Source: Nitratireductor aquimarinus (GTDB lineage Bacteria; Pseudomonadota; Alphaproteobacteria; Rhizobiales; Rhizobiaceae). From it: a DNA stretch of 64,000 nt. Positions 38,341 through 45,688 of the stretch are shown piece by piece. The notes below the pieces were generated by a model. It saw only the letters and a program-made list of their open reading frames with translations. It had not been told where the DNA came from and ran no database searches. Every line of letters starts with the position of its first letter. Within the stretch, counting starts at the first letter, position 1. The DNA is taken from NCBI RefSeq assembly GCF_017255295.1, contig NZ_JAFKDE010000002.1:186001-250000 (forward strand), written 5' to 3'. Both the position numbers and the translations under genes were made by a program.

Positions 38341-40440
38341 TCAGTGCGATCGATAGCTCAGCACGACATCGGCAGCGAGGCCGGCTGTGCCATCCGTTTT
38401 CCCGAAAGAGCTCGTGCCGGTTATGGCCGAACCGTCGGCGAACAGTCTTGAGCCTTTGCTGGATGGCAGCAGTTCGATGAAGGCGACACGGGCCTCTTCC
38501 ATCGTGCGCAGCTCTCCGGGGTCGCTAGCGCCGTTTTGATTGTGATCCTGCCAGATGCGGAACTCGTTCCAGCGATCATCGTGAGGGTCCAGAACATTGT
38601 CGCCATTGGTGTCGAAGGCCCAGCGCAAGCCTTCAAGGTCGGTCACTGGCTTATCGCTCTTGGTCCCGCTTTCCGTTGCGATCTCATCCTGTGTCTTCCA
38701 CAAGGCAAAGGCGAGTTCTCTGGTTTGATCAATGGTCCCGTCAGGCCCTTGTTCGCCATCGGCGCCAAGGTCGATCGTCAGCAGGCCGTCCGAAGGTCCG
38801 ACCCAGGCAACCGAATCCGGTGTTCCATCGCAATTCGCATCGAACAGAGGGCCAACTGACAAGGCTGGTTCAAGTGGTCGGATATCAAGAACTCCATCGC
38901 CATCAAGGTCGAGAGCGACTGGATAAAGCCCGCCCCTTCCTCTCGAAACCGCGTCTCGTGCCTGTTTTGAAACTACGCCCCGGCTTCCTCCGCTTCGGCC
39001 GCGGCCTTTGCTATTGCCGCTGCCACTGCTTCTGCTGCGACCTGTCTGACTGGAATTTCCCCATTCGTCACCCGCGCGAACTACAATGCATGGCAAACGA
39101 GTGACGCCGTCGCGCTCGACATAGGTGCGCGATTTTTGAAAGCTGTCACAACAAGGGTCGTATACAGGTCTCTTAGAACCACCATCTTGATTGTCGGAAG
39201 AATGCCCGCCACTGCGGTGGTGAAGTGATTTCGATCTCTTTCTTCCAAGACTACCGACAGTGGCTCCAGCTCTCCGGCTCGGCTTGGTGTGCCCTCCAAC
39301 CTGGGTGACTTCCTTTACCAGCGCATTCAACTCGCGCGCACCACCCGTGATCGCTTGACCGACCTCAATGAAAAGCATGAAATCATGAATGGAGGGAAGG
39401 AGTTTGGACGATTTGCTCCACGCATGGCCGGCCACAGCCCCGAGGAGATTGTTTGCGCCATCCATCAGTACTCCCACGGCCGCATCGCCGCCTACGGCGC
39501 CTGCCACGCCGCCGATCACGCCGCCTATGACCGAGACCACTGGTCCGCCAGCAGCCATTCCGCCGGCCGCGCCGAGCGCCATGCCTTTCGCGCCGAAATA
39601 GAGGGCTCCCGCAAGGCGTGCCAGAGTGCCGATTGCACCTGCCGTGTCGCCAGCTTTTGCCTGCTGCGCCGCCTCGGCGACACTCACAGATATGCCCAAA
39701 GCGGTGGCAGCCGGCCCGCTGACCCTGACGCCGTTTCTGACGTAAACAGGAAGGCTGGCATAGTAATTCTTGAGCGTTGTCAGCGATGTTGCTGAGAGCA
39801 GGCTCTGCTTACCCGAAACCACCACGGCTCCGGCCAGCTCCTCAAGCGTAGCGGCCGCCGGTCCCTTGCCAAGCTTGACGCCAGCTTTCTGCAAGGCGTC
39901 TACCGTCGTTTCGAGTGCTTTCTTCGACTTCAGAGCCGCCGCCCACTTGGCCTCCGGCGCTGGCAACTTTCCCAGCTTGCCGATCTGCGCCGCGTGCTTC
40001 CTTGTATAGCCGTCGAGGTCGCCGAAGAAGGAGCTGATCTTCGCGTTCGTCGCTACATCCGACAGACCCTTCGGCGTGTTGGTGTAAAGATCACCATTGA
40101 CCAGCCCCGCTTTCAGCGTGTCCATCAGCCCGTTGACGCGCCCGGCAAGCCGCTGTCCGGCGGCTTTGTCGCCGGAGAGCATGGCGCGGTAGTCTTTGGT
40201 GCCCTGAAGCCTCTGAAGTTGACCGGCCAGCCCTTCAGAATATGCCTTCAACGGTCCACCTTGATGCGGTGAGACGCCGAGCTTTGCCGCGAGTTCCTTG
40301 GATTGTGGCAGGTTGAGCAGATTGCGCGGACTATCGAGGTTGAGCAAATTGCGTTTTGAGAGCTCCTTAAGCAATCCGCTTTTTCCGAATGCCTGACGCT
40401 CAATAATATGATGTTCCTGGTGCAAATTTATTTTTGTCAC
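38341..40440 (-). CDS. Putative type I-secreted nuclease effector (N-terminal AHH/HNH motif, C-terminal Ca-binding repeats)
   Basis: 699 residues from the GTG at 40440; a TTG at 40461 is the only other start before an in-frame stop. Residues 3-75 carry EHHIIERQAF (HH at 10-11), SPRNLLNLP (N40) and SPHQGGPLKAY (H59, Y67), the spacing of AHH-type HNH/ENDO VII nuclease toxins. A Gly/Ala-rich hydrophobic stretch (about 285-350) could interact with membranes. Basic Ser/Gly-rich sequence follows, then DxDGDG-type calcium loops (LDLDGDGVLD, DANCDGTPD, DTNGDNVLDPHD, DHNQNGASDPGEL) typical of type I secretion substrates. It lies between the Imm11-like gene and the exporter genes. Toxicity and secretion are inferred. 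Confidence 0.7.
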   Translation of the reverse strand: MTKINLHQEHHIIERQAFGKSGLLKELSKRNLLNLDSPRNLLNLPQSKELAAKLGVSPHQGGPLKAYSEGLAGQLQRLQGTKDYRAMLSGDKAAGQRLAGRVNGLMDTLKAGLVNGDLYTNTPKGLSDVATNAKISSFFGDLDGYTRKHAAQIGKLGKLPAPEAKWAAALKSKKALETTVDALQKAGVKLGKGPAAATLEELAGAVVVSGKQSLLSATSLTTLKNYYASLPVYVRNGVRVSGPAATALGISVSVAEAAQQAKAGDTAGAIGTLARLAGALYFGAKGMALGAAGGMAAGGPVVSVIGGVIGGVAGAVGGDAAVGVLMDGANNLLGAVAGHAWSKSSKLLPSIHDFMLFIEVGQAITGGARELNALVKEVTQVGGHTKPSRRAGATVGSLGRKRSKSLHHRSGGHSSDNQDGGSKRPVYDPCCDSFQKSRTYVERDGVTRLPCIVVRAGDEWGNSSQTGRSRSSGSGNSKGRGRSGGSRGVVSKQARDAVSRGRGGLYPVALDLDGDGVLDIRPLEPALSVGPLFDANCDGTPDSVAWVGPSDGLLTIDLGADGEQGPDGTIDQTRELAFALWKTQDEIATESGTKSDKPVTDLEGLRWAFDTNGDNVLDPHDDRWNEFRIWQDHNQNGASDPGELRTMEEARVAFIELLPSSKGSRLFADGSAITGTSSFGKTDGTAGLAADVVLSYRSH

Positions 40441-40480
40441 GATGAAAACTCTAGAAAGCAATATTAAAAATTAATGTTAA

Positions 40481-41146
40481 TTATAGTTTCGAGACGTCGC
40501 GGAAGCGAATTCCCTTTAGATCTTCATGTTTGCATGCGTCGCGCAAAATATTGTCGCATATAGGGTCTGCTCCGAGGTGGGGTTGTACAAAAACATGTGC
40601 AGAACCTATTTCATCTTCATTGAAGAAAAGGTTGGCGCCTCCAGCAATGCTGTAGTGTTTTCCATGGATGAAATCATCACTAACTTCCACTTTCAATTTG
40701 GAAGAAGCTAGGTCCAGAGCATCAAGCTCACGAACAACATCACAGAGATAGTATGTCGGTCCCTTGGATCCGTCCGCTAATGTGAGGTCACATTCCGCAA
40801 AGGCGAAGGCTTTCTCGTCGACGGTCTCTAGTATCCGTTTCATTCGCTCCGAAATGAGCGAGAAATCGCCATATGCCTCCATGTCGCGCGGTTGCCGATG
40901 CCCCTTTTTCTCAACAATGTGCGGTACTTCCTTGAAATATCCGAAGCCTGACCACTTCCTGTAGGTTTCGACCCGATCTATCGGCGCGGCAAAAAAAGCG
41001 AGGCCAGGAACGATCAGGGCATCTTCATTGACAATTTCAAGCCCATGGCCTTTGCCGCCACCTGTAATGTCGGGACCGAACAGAAAAAACTTCCGCTTCT
41101 TCGGCTTCGCAATGGTCGTTGATCGGGAGGTTTTGTTGGCGTTCAT
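40481..41146 (-). CDS. Imm11 (DUF1629)-like immunity protein
   Basis: 221-residue soluble protein. The pattern DFSLISERMKRILE, TYYLCDVVRELDALD, GGANLFFNEDEIGSAHVF and the closing DLKGIRFRDVSKL fits the Imm11/DUF1629 family of polymorphic-toxin immunity proteins. It is the first gene of the operon and ends 40 bases before the effector start, so immunity is made before the toxin. ATG at 41146 chosen; the upstream extension starts with TTG and is unlike the family. Base composition is clearly more A/T-rich than the core genes around it. Confidence 0.72.
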   Translation of the reverse strand: MNANKTSRSTTIAKPKKRKFFLFGPDITGGGKGHGLEIVNEDALIVPGLAFFAAPIDRVETYRKWSGFGYFKEVPHIVEKKGHRQPRDMEAYGDFSLISERMKRILETVDEKAFAFAECDLTLADGSKGPTYYLCDVVRELDALDLASSKLKVEVSDDFIHGKHYSIAGGANLFFNEDEIGSAHVFVQPHLGADPICDNILRDACKHEDLKGIRFRDVSKL

Positions 41147-41562
41147 CGCTCTTGCCTTTAGTGCGGGGTATATGGGGCTGTTGGGCCGGAGTCGTGCAGT
41201 TCGCTGCGCTCGAATGAAACTTAATTCAAGTTTGAATAGTTTTTCGAGATATCTTAATAAATCCAATTACTTAGCTTAAGTGATATCAGTAGTGGAAGAT
41301 TGTCAATCGCGATGTTCGAAAAATGAGTGGCGTCGGATGCCTTTACTTCTTTTACCGGGTCGCTGCAGCGCCGGGGAGGGGTGAGCTTTCGGATAGCCTC
41401 TTGGGCGTTTGTTGGCCCGCTACCCGCCGCGGCAGTCGTGTTTCGCCCAATGGATATGCCTATCGAAGTGGCGCAACATTGAACGCCTCCAGACCCGGTT
41501 TCGGTGTCGCAGGCGCCCGGTTTTTATGGATTTCCCGGCCATGGCGCGATACATAACGCTTC
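41147..41562. other. Intergenic region at the edge of the secretion island
   Basis: About 415 bases without a convincing gene. The part next to the immunity gene (to about 41310) is A/T-rich and contains a TTGACA at 41306-41301 on the minus strand that could be the -35 box of the four-gene operon; no matching -10 at ideal spacing is obvious. From about 41320 the composition returns to GC-rich. No integrase, direct repeat or copy of the tRNA-His 3' end was found here. Confidence 0.5.
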
Positions 41563-41889
41563 ATGAGAAGGTTTCTGGCCGTCCTGCTTCTGATCGTTTT
41601 TGCCTTTGCGGGCGCGCTTCCCGCAATGCAGACGGCGTTTGCGGCTGATTCGGTCGCCGCCACGGAAACGGCCGCGCATGCCGCTGATTCTTCGATGATG
41701 GATTGCTGCGGGCCGGCCAGCGATGGCGCGATGCCCTTCGAGATGAATTGCGCAATGGATTGCCATTACATCGCGCCCTTCCAGGTGCAGCAGTTCCACG
41801 CCACGGTCTCGCCGCTTGCCAGCATGCCGACCGTGACGCTTCATCAGCCCGTCCCCTTACGTCTCTTTCGACCGCCCATCCTCGCCTGA
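41563..41889 (+). CDS. Secreted Cys/Met-rich small protein of the copper cluster
   Basis: 108 residues with a signal peptide (about 1-27, MRRFLAVLLLIVFAFAGALP to QTAFA-A). The mature part contains SSMMDCCGPASD and FEMNCAMDCHYI, clusters of Cys, Met and His suited to binding Cu(I). It is the first of a row of plus-strand copper-handling genes. Not matched to a named family; DUF2946-like proteins have a similar layout. Start codon inferred from the signal peptide. Confidence 0.65.
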   Translation: MRRFLAVLLLIVFAFAGALPAMQTAFAADSVAATETAAHAADSSMMDCCGPASDGAMPFEMNCAMDCHYIAPFQVQQFHATVSPLASMPTVTLHQPVPLRLFRPPILA

Positions 41890-42102
41890 TCGCTTTCAGC
41901 GCCGGTATCCGGCGCATTTCAATCAGTCGAGAGAGGATATCGGTCTCCAGAAAGGTGTGCGCCTTGGCGCTGCCTTCGGGCATGAGCCCGCCACCTGAAC
42001 CCGGTCGCGCAAGAGCGGCCCCGGTGGCGCGCATTCTGGCCCTCTGGACGATTTCAGTTCCTGTCGCGGCTCTCCCCCGAGATCATTCGAAAGAGAACCA
42101 CA

Positions 42103-42585
42103 ATGAAGAACGCCATCCTGAAGCAGATGCCTGCAGCCGCACTTGCCCTTTCAACGCTTCTTGGCGCGGCTCATGCCGCTCCGGCAGACAGCGACAAGAC
42201 CATCACCGTCTACAAGACGCCGTGGTGCGGCTGCTGTGAAGTGTGGGTCGAGGCCATGGAAGAGGCCGGTTACACGATGAAGGTGAGCGATCTGGAAGAC
42301 CTCACCAATGTGAAGAAGCAGGCCGGTGTGCCTGACGCTATGGGGGCCTGTCACACGGCGGTGATCGGCGACGAGCGCAAATATGTGCTTGAAGGTCACG
42401 TGCCGATCGAGGCGGTGGAAAAGCTCATGTCCGAGAAGCCGGACGTGAAGGGCATCGCCGTTCCGGGCATGCCGATGGGCTCGCTGGGCATGGGATACGA
42501 CCCTGAGGCCGAATACACAGTCTACACATTCGACGGATATGCCGACACCCAGCCGGGCGTCTTCCTCGAAACCGGCAAGAAATGA
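42103..42585 (+). CDS. DUF411 domain metal-binding protein
   Basis: 160-residue periplasmic protein of the CopG-like DUF411 family, common in copper-resistance loci. The signal peptide ends near AAHA-A (residue 25). Characteristic sequence is TVYKTPWCGCCEVWVEAM with a CGCC metal motif, then VPDAMGACHTAVIGD, YVLEGHVPIEAV and VPGMPMGSLGM. It lies 213 bases after the Cys-rich gene and 130 before the cytochrome gene. Family role is copper binding or delivery; the exact function is unsettled. Confidence 0.88.
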   Translation: MKNAILKQMPAAALALSTLLGAAHAAPADSDKTITVYKTPWCGCCEVWVEAMEEAGYTMKVSDLEDLTNVKKQAGVPDAMGACHTAVIGDERKYVLEGHVPIEAVEKLMSEKPDVKGIAVPGMPMGSLGMGYDPEAEYTVYTFDGYADTQPGVFLETGKK

Positions 42586-42715
42586 CCCTGCCGGGCATTC
42601 GCGCCGGGGCGCATTGCGCTCCGGCAGCAGGCATGACCGTCGCTGTGACGGTCCTGTCTTCGCAGGCACCGTCTGATGGCGGCGGCTCCGGTTTTCCCGT
42701 TCAGGCGAGGCAGGC

Positions 42716-43210
42716 ATGCGTGCAGGCTCGGTCTTAGTCGTTCTGGGCGTCGCTTTCGCGGTCGCTCTATCGGCGGCGCTCTGGCTGGTGCTGGTGGAGG
42801 GGGCGGCGGAGGATGCTGCTCTCCTGAAGCCCGATGACCGGCAGCTCGTTGCACGCGGCAGGGAAATCTACGCGGCCAATTGCGCCTCGTGCCATGGCGC
42901 AGACCTTGAAGGCGAGACCGCGGACTGGCGCACACCCGGGCCGGATGGCTCCATGCCCGCGCCGCCGCATGATGAAACCGGGCACACCTGGCACCACAAT
43001 GACACGCTGCTTTTCGCGATAACGAAATACGGTGTGGCTGCGGCAGCCAATCTCGACGATTACGTTTCGGCAATGCCGGTCTATGATGGCATTCTGTCGG
43101 ATGAGGAGATCGTTGCGGTGCTGTCCTACATCAAGAGCACCTGGCCCGATGAGATACGCGAGGGCCACGACGAACTGAACGCGCGTTCCGCGCAGGAGCG
43201 AACACGATGA
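42716..43210 (+). CDS. Membrane-anchored c-type cytochrome
   Basis: 164 residues with an N-terminal membrane anchor (about 4-27) and a single haem motif CASCH at residue 56 in AANCASCHGADLEG. The distal methionine is probably in YVSAMPVYDGILSD, followed by the typical IVAVLSYIKSTWP helix. It overlaps the multicopper oxidase gene by four bases (ATGA), suggesting the two act together, perhaps with the cytochrome receiving electrons from or to the oxidase. Confidence 0.87.
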   Translation: MRAGSVLVVLGVAFAVALSAALWLVLVEGAAEDAALLKPDDRQLVARGREIYAANCASCHGADLEGETADWRTPGPDGSMPAPPHDETGHTWHHNDTLLFAITKYGVAAAANLDDYVSAMPVYDGILSDEEIVAVLSYIKSTWPDEIREGHDELNARSAQERTR

Positions 43211-44718
43211 AACGACGTCACTTTCTCACAGGTGCAACCGCGCTGGCTGCGATAGGCGCTGCCGGCATCGTGCTGCGACCCTCATTGCCACCCGCCGCAG
43301 CCCTTGCCGCAGACCGCGCGCCTTTGCGCATGCCGACGCTGATCGACACGACTGAGACCGGTCGTTTCGAGGTGGTGGCGCAGACCGGGCAGACGGATTT
43401 CGGCGGCGGGCTGAGCGCCCAGACCATCGGCTTCAACCAGTCCTATCTCGGACCCGTCGTGCGCATGAAGAAGGGGCCGCTGGAGGCCAGGGTGGGCAAC
43501 ACGCTGCCCATTCCCGTCAGTGCGCATTGGCATGGCCTTCTTGTACCCGGAGAGCATGATGGCGGCCCGCATCTGCCCGTGGAGCCCGGTGGCGAGTGGG
43601 TTCCCGACATGGAGATCGACCAGTCGCCCTGCACCGCGTTCTTCCACACCCATATCCATGGCCGCACGGCGCGTGATGTCTATGCCGGGCTTGCCGGCGC
43701 AATCCACGTCACCGATGGTCTGGATGACGAGCGCGGCCTGCCGTCCACCTATGGCGTCGATGATCTGACGCTCCTTTTGCAGGACCGGCGCTTCACGCAG
43801 GATGGCGAACTCGCCTATGCAAGCTCCATGATGGACATCATGCATGGCATGACAGGCGACACGATGCTCATAAACGGGCAGCTCGATCCGGTGGCCGTTG
43901 TGCCGAAATCCATCGTCCGCCTGCGGCTGATCAATGCGTCGAATGCGCGGATCTATTCGCTCTTCTGTGATGACGGGCGGCCCATGCATCTGGTTGCGAC
44001 GGATGGCGGCTATCTGCCGGTACCCGTGGCTTTGGAGACACTGCGCCTGTCGCCGGGCGAACGGGCCGAGATCCTTGTCGATTTCTCCGACGGTCGGGCG
44101 ATGACGCTTGCGAGCGATGGCGATCCCAATTCAGGCATGGGCGGCATGATGGGACGCGCGCTTGGCATGGTGGACAGGGTCACGGGGCTGCGGCAGTTCC
44201 CGGTTCTTCCGTTCACTGTCGATGAGCGTCTTGAAGGTTCGATCAAGCGTCTGCCAGACAATCTCGGCGGCGCCCGCCCGGATCATGATCCGGCAAAAGT
44301 TGCCGCGACGCGCCGCTTCTCGCTCGATATGGGTATGGGGGGCGGCAGGGGCATGGGGGGCATGGGGGGCATGGGCGGAGGCATGATGGGGGGCTTCTCC
44401 ATCAATGGCCGCCCCTTCGAGATGGGCGTGATCAACGAAGAAGTGGAACGCGGTGCGACGGAACGCTGGATCGTGACCACGAACATGCTCACGCACCCGT
44501 TTCACATCCATGGCGTGTCGTTTCAGGTGATCAGCGTCAACGGACGCGAACCGGGGCCGGAAGACCAGGGCTGGAAAGACACGGTTCTTGTCGATGGCGA
44601 AACGGAGCTGCTGGTGCGGTTCGATCACCCGGCGAGCAGGGACACGCCCTTCATGTATCACTGCCACATTCTCGAACACGAGGACGCCGGCATGATGGGG
44701 CAGTTTACCGTGAGCTGA
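43207..44718 (+). CDS. Multicopper oxidase, CueO/CopA-like
   Basis: 503-residue Tat-exported oxidase (RRHFLTGATALAAIG at residues 3-17). The copper-ligand motifs are all visible: HWHG, HTHIHG, HPFHIHG and the C-terminal HCHILEHEDAGMM with the type 1 Cys and axial Met. Between the second and third cupredoxin domains is a Met/Gly-rich insert (about 377-398, repeats of GMGG) like the Cu(I)-binding loop of CueO. Likely oxidises toxic Cu(I) in the periplasm using oxygen. Confidence 0.93.
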   Translation: MKRRHFLTGATALAAIGAAGIVLRPSLPPAAALAADRAPLRMPTLIDTTETGRFEVVAQTGQTDFGGGLSAQTIGFNQSYLGPVVRMKKGPLEARVGNTLPIPVSAHWHGLLVPGEHDGGPHLPVEPGGEWVPDMEIDQSPCTAFFHTHIHGRTARDVYAGLAGAIHVTDGLDDERGLPSTYGVDDLTLLLQDRRFTQDGELAYASSMMDIMHGMTGDTMLINGQLDPVAVVPKSIVRLRLINASNARIYSLFCDDGRPMHLVATDGGYLPVPVALETLRLSPGERAEILVDFSDGRAMTLASDGDPNSGMGGMMGRALGMVDRVTGLRQFPVLPFTVDERLEGSIKRLPDNLGGARPDHDPAKVAATRRFSLDMGMGGGRGMGGMGGMGGGMMGGFSINGRPFEMGVINEEVERGATERWIVTTNMLTHPFHIHGVSFQVISVNGREPGPEDQGWKDTVLVDGETELLVRFDHPASRDTPFMYHCHILEHEDAGMMGQFTVS

Positions 44719-44747
44719 GCGCGGTGCTTCAGGTGACGCCGCGCTGG

Positions 44748-44864
44748 CTATTTCATCAGATACTTGACCAGCGCGGCGATCGCCAGAATGACCAGAACAC
44801 CAATCAGCAGCATCCAGAGACCGCCGAACCCCATCATTCCCGTGCCCATGAAGTCGTTCATCAT
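44748..44864 (-). CDS. 38-residue Met-rich single-span membrane protein
   Basis: Short gene read directly from the minus strand: MMNDFMGTGMMGFGGLWMLL, then a hydrophobic span to KYLMK. The N-terminal part is rich in Met and Gly, the rest is one membrane helix. AGGAGAAG precedes the ATG at good spacing. A MerR-type promoter with a CueR-like palindrome lies 30-60 bases upstream, so copper-induced expression is likely. Small proteins of this kind are often missed by gene callers. Confidence 0.75.
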   Translation of the reverse strand: MMNDFMGTGMMGFGGLWMLLIGVLVILAIAALVKYLMK

Positions 44865-44891
44865 GATGTCTTCTCCTGTATCGGCCTTTGC

Positions 44892-44922
44892 AGGGTAGAG
44901 GTTCCATCTGCTGGAAGGTCAA
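44892..44922 (-). promoter_or_regulatory. CueR/MerR-type promoter for the 38-residue membrane protein
   Basis: On the minus strand TTGACC (44922-44917), a 19-base spacer and TACCCT (44897-44892). Within the spacer CCTTCC-N7-GGAACC forms the CueR-like palindrome. The overlong 19-base spacer is the hallmark of MerR-family activated promoters. Confidence 0.75.
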
Positions 44923-44941
44923 GCGTGAGGGCGAAAGGCGA

Positions 44942-44972
44942 TTGACCTTCCGGTTGCTGGAAGGATTAGCTT
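44942..44972 (+). promoter_or_regulatory. CueR/MerR-type promoter for copZ
   Basis: TTGACC (44942-44947), 19-base spacer, TAGCTT (44967-44972). The palindrome CCTTCC-N7-GGAAGG (44946-44964) matches the CueR operator form. It lies about 40 bases upstream of the copZ start. Confidence 0.8.
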
Positions 44973-45010
44973 CATCGAATCGAGACGATCTTCACCTGAA
45001 GGAGCAGCAA

Positions 45011-45214
45011 ATGGTGACGTTGAATGTGCCTGACATGACGTGCGGGCATTGCGCAAAAGCGGTGACCGAAGCGGTCAAGAGCGTGGATTCGAATGCAGCG
45101 GTCAATGTCGACCTGGAAACGAAGACGGTTCAGATCGACAGCCAGAGCGCCGATGCCGCCGTCATTCAGGCGCTCGACGCGGCCGGCTATCCCTCGGACG
45201 TGAAAACGGCCTGA
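45011..45214 (+). CDS. copZ: Copper chaperone, heavy-metal-associated domain
   Basis: 67-residue HMA-domain protein with the Cu(I)-binding motif MTCGHC near the N-terminus and the ending ALDAAGYPSDV typical of CopZ. It is cytosolic and would carry Cu(I) to an exporter or the regulator. GGAG seven bases before the ATG decides the start. A CueR-type promoter lies just upstream. No copper-exporting P-type ATPase or cueR gene is in the window. Confidence 0.93.
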   Translation: MVTLNVPDMTCGHCAKAVTEAVKSVDSNAAVNVDLETKTVQIDSQSADAAVIQALDAAGYPSDVKTA

Positions 45215-45236
45215 GCGGACACACCAATGAAATGGC

Positions 45237-45269
45237 AAAGGGCGGTGAGCTTCTGTTCGCCGCCCTTTT
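45237..45269 (+). terminator. Intrinsic terminator of copZ
   Basis: Nine-base stem AAAGGGCGG/CCGCCCTTT with a 14-base loop followed by a short T-run, 23 bases after the copZ stop. Confidence 0.65.
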
Positions 45270-45390
45270 GCATGAGCGCCGTTAACCGGGCAGGCTTGCG
45301 CATCGGGCCCGGCGGCCTATCCTTGGAGCATGGTTTCGGGCCCGCGCGTCGCGGTGCTTCGGGCAGTTTACGGGCGCTCGGGAAAGTCGA

Positions 45391-45675
45391 ATGAGAGATC
45401 TGTTTCGACTGTCACGCTATCACTGGCTGTTTCTGTTCATGGTCATGGCGCTGTGCGCCTTCCTGACGGCATTTCTCTCGTTTCAGCTCATCAATGTGGC
45501 TATGGCCAATCTGGATTTTCTGCTCAGGCACGGCCTGATGGGGATCGCCGATGGCGGTCTCCTGCAGTTCCTTTCCATTCTCGCGAAAGGGTTTTTGATC
45601 GTGCTCTTCTATTTCGGCTTCAAGGGCATTGAGGCCGAACTCCTGCAACGCTGGCGCAATCCGCGTCAGAAGTGA
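45391..45675 (+). CDS. Small two-span membrane protein, unknown function
   Basis: 94 residues with two hydrophobic spans (about 12-38 and 58-78) and a basic C-terminus QRWRNPRQK. The start at 45391 follows a weak AAAG-rich site. It is convergent with the diguanylate cyclase gene 13 bases away. Not recognised. Confidence 0.65.
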   Translation: MRDLFRLSRYHWLFLFMVMALCAFLTAFLSFQLINVAMANLDFLLRHGLMGIADGGLLQFLSILAKGFLIVLFYFGFKGIEAELLQRWRNPRQK

Positions 45676-45688
45676 AGCGGCTCCGGTC

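Noticed and set aside
44340-44395. GGGGCAT-type repeats in the multicopper oxidase gene
   Set aside because: They encode the Met/Gly-rich copper loop and are explained by protein function.
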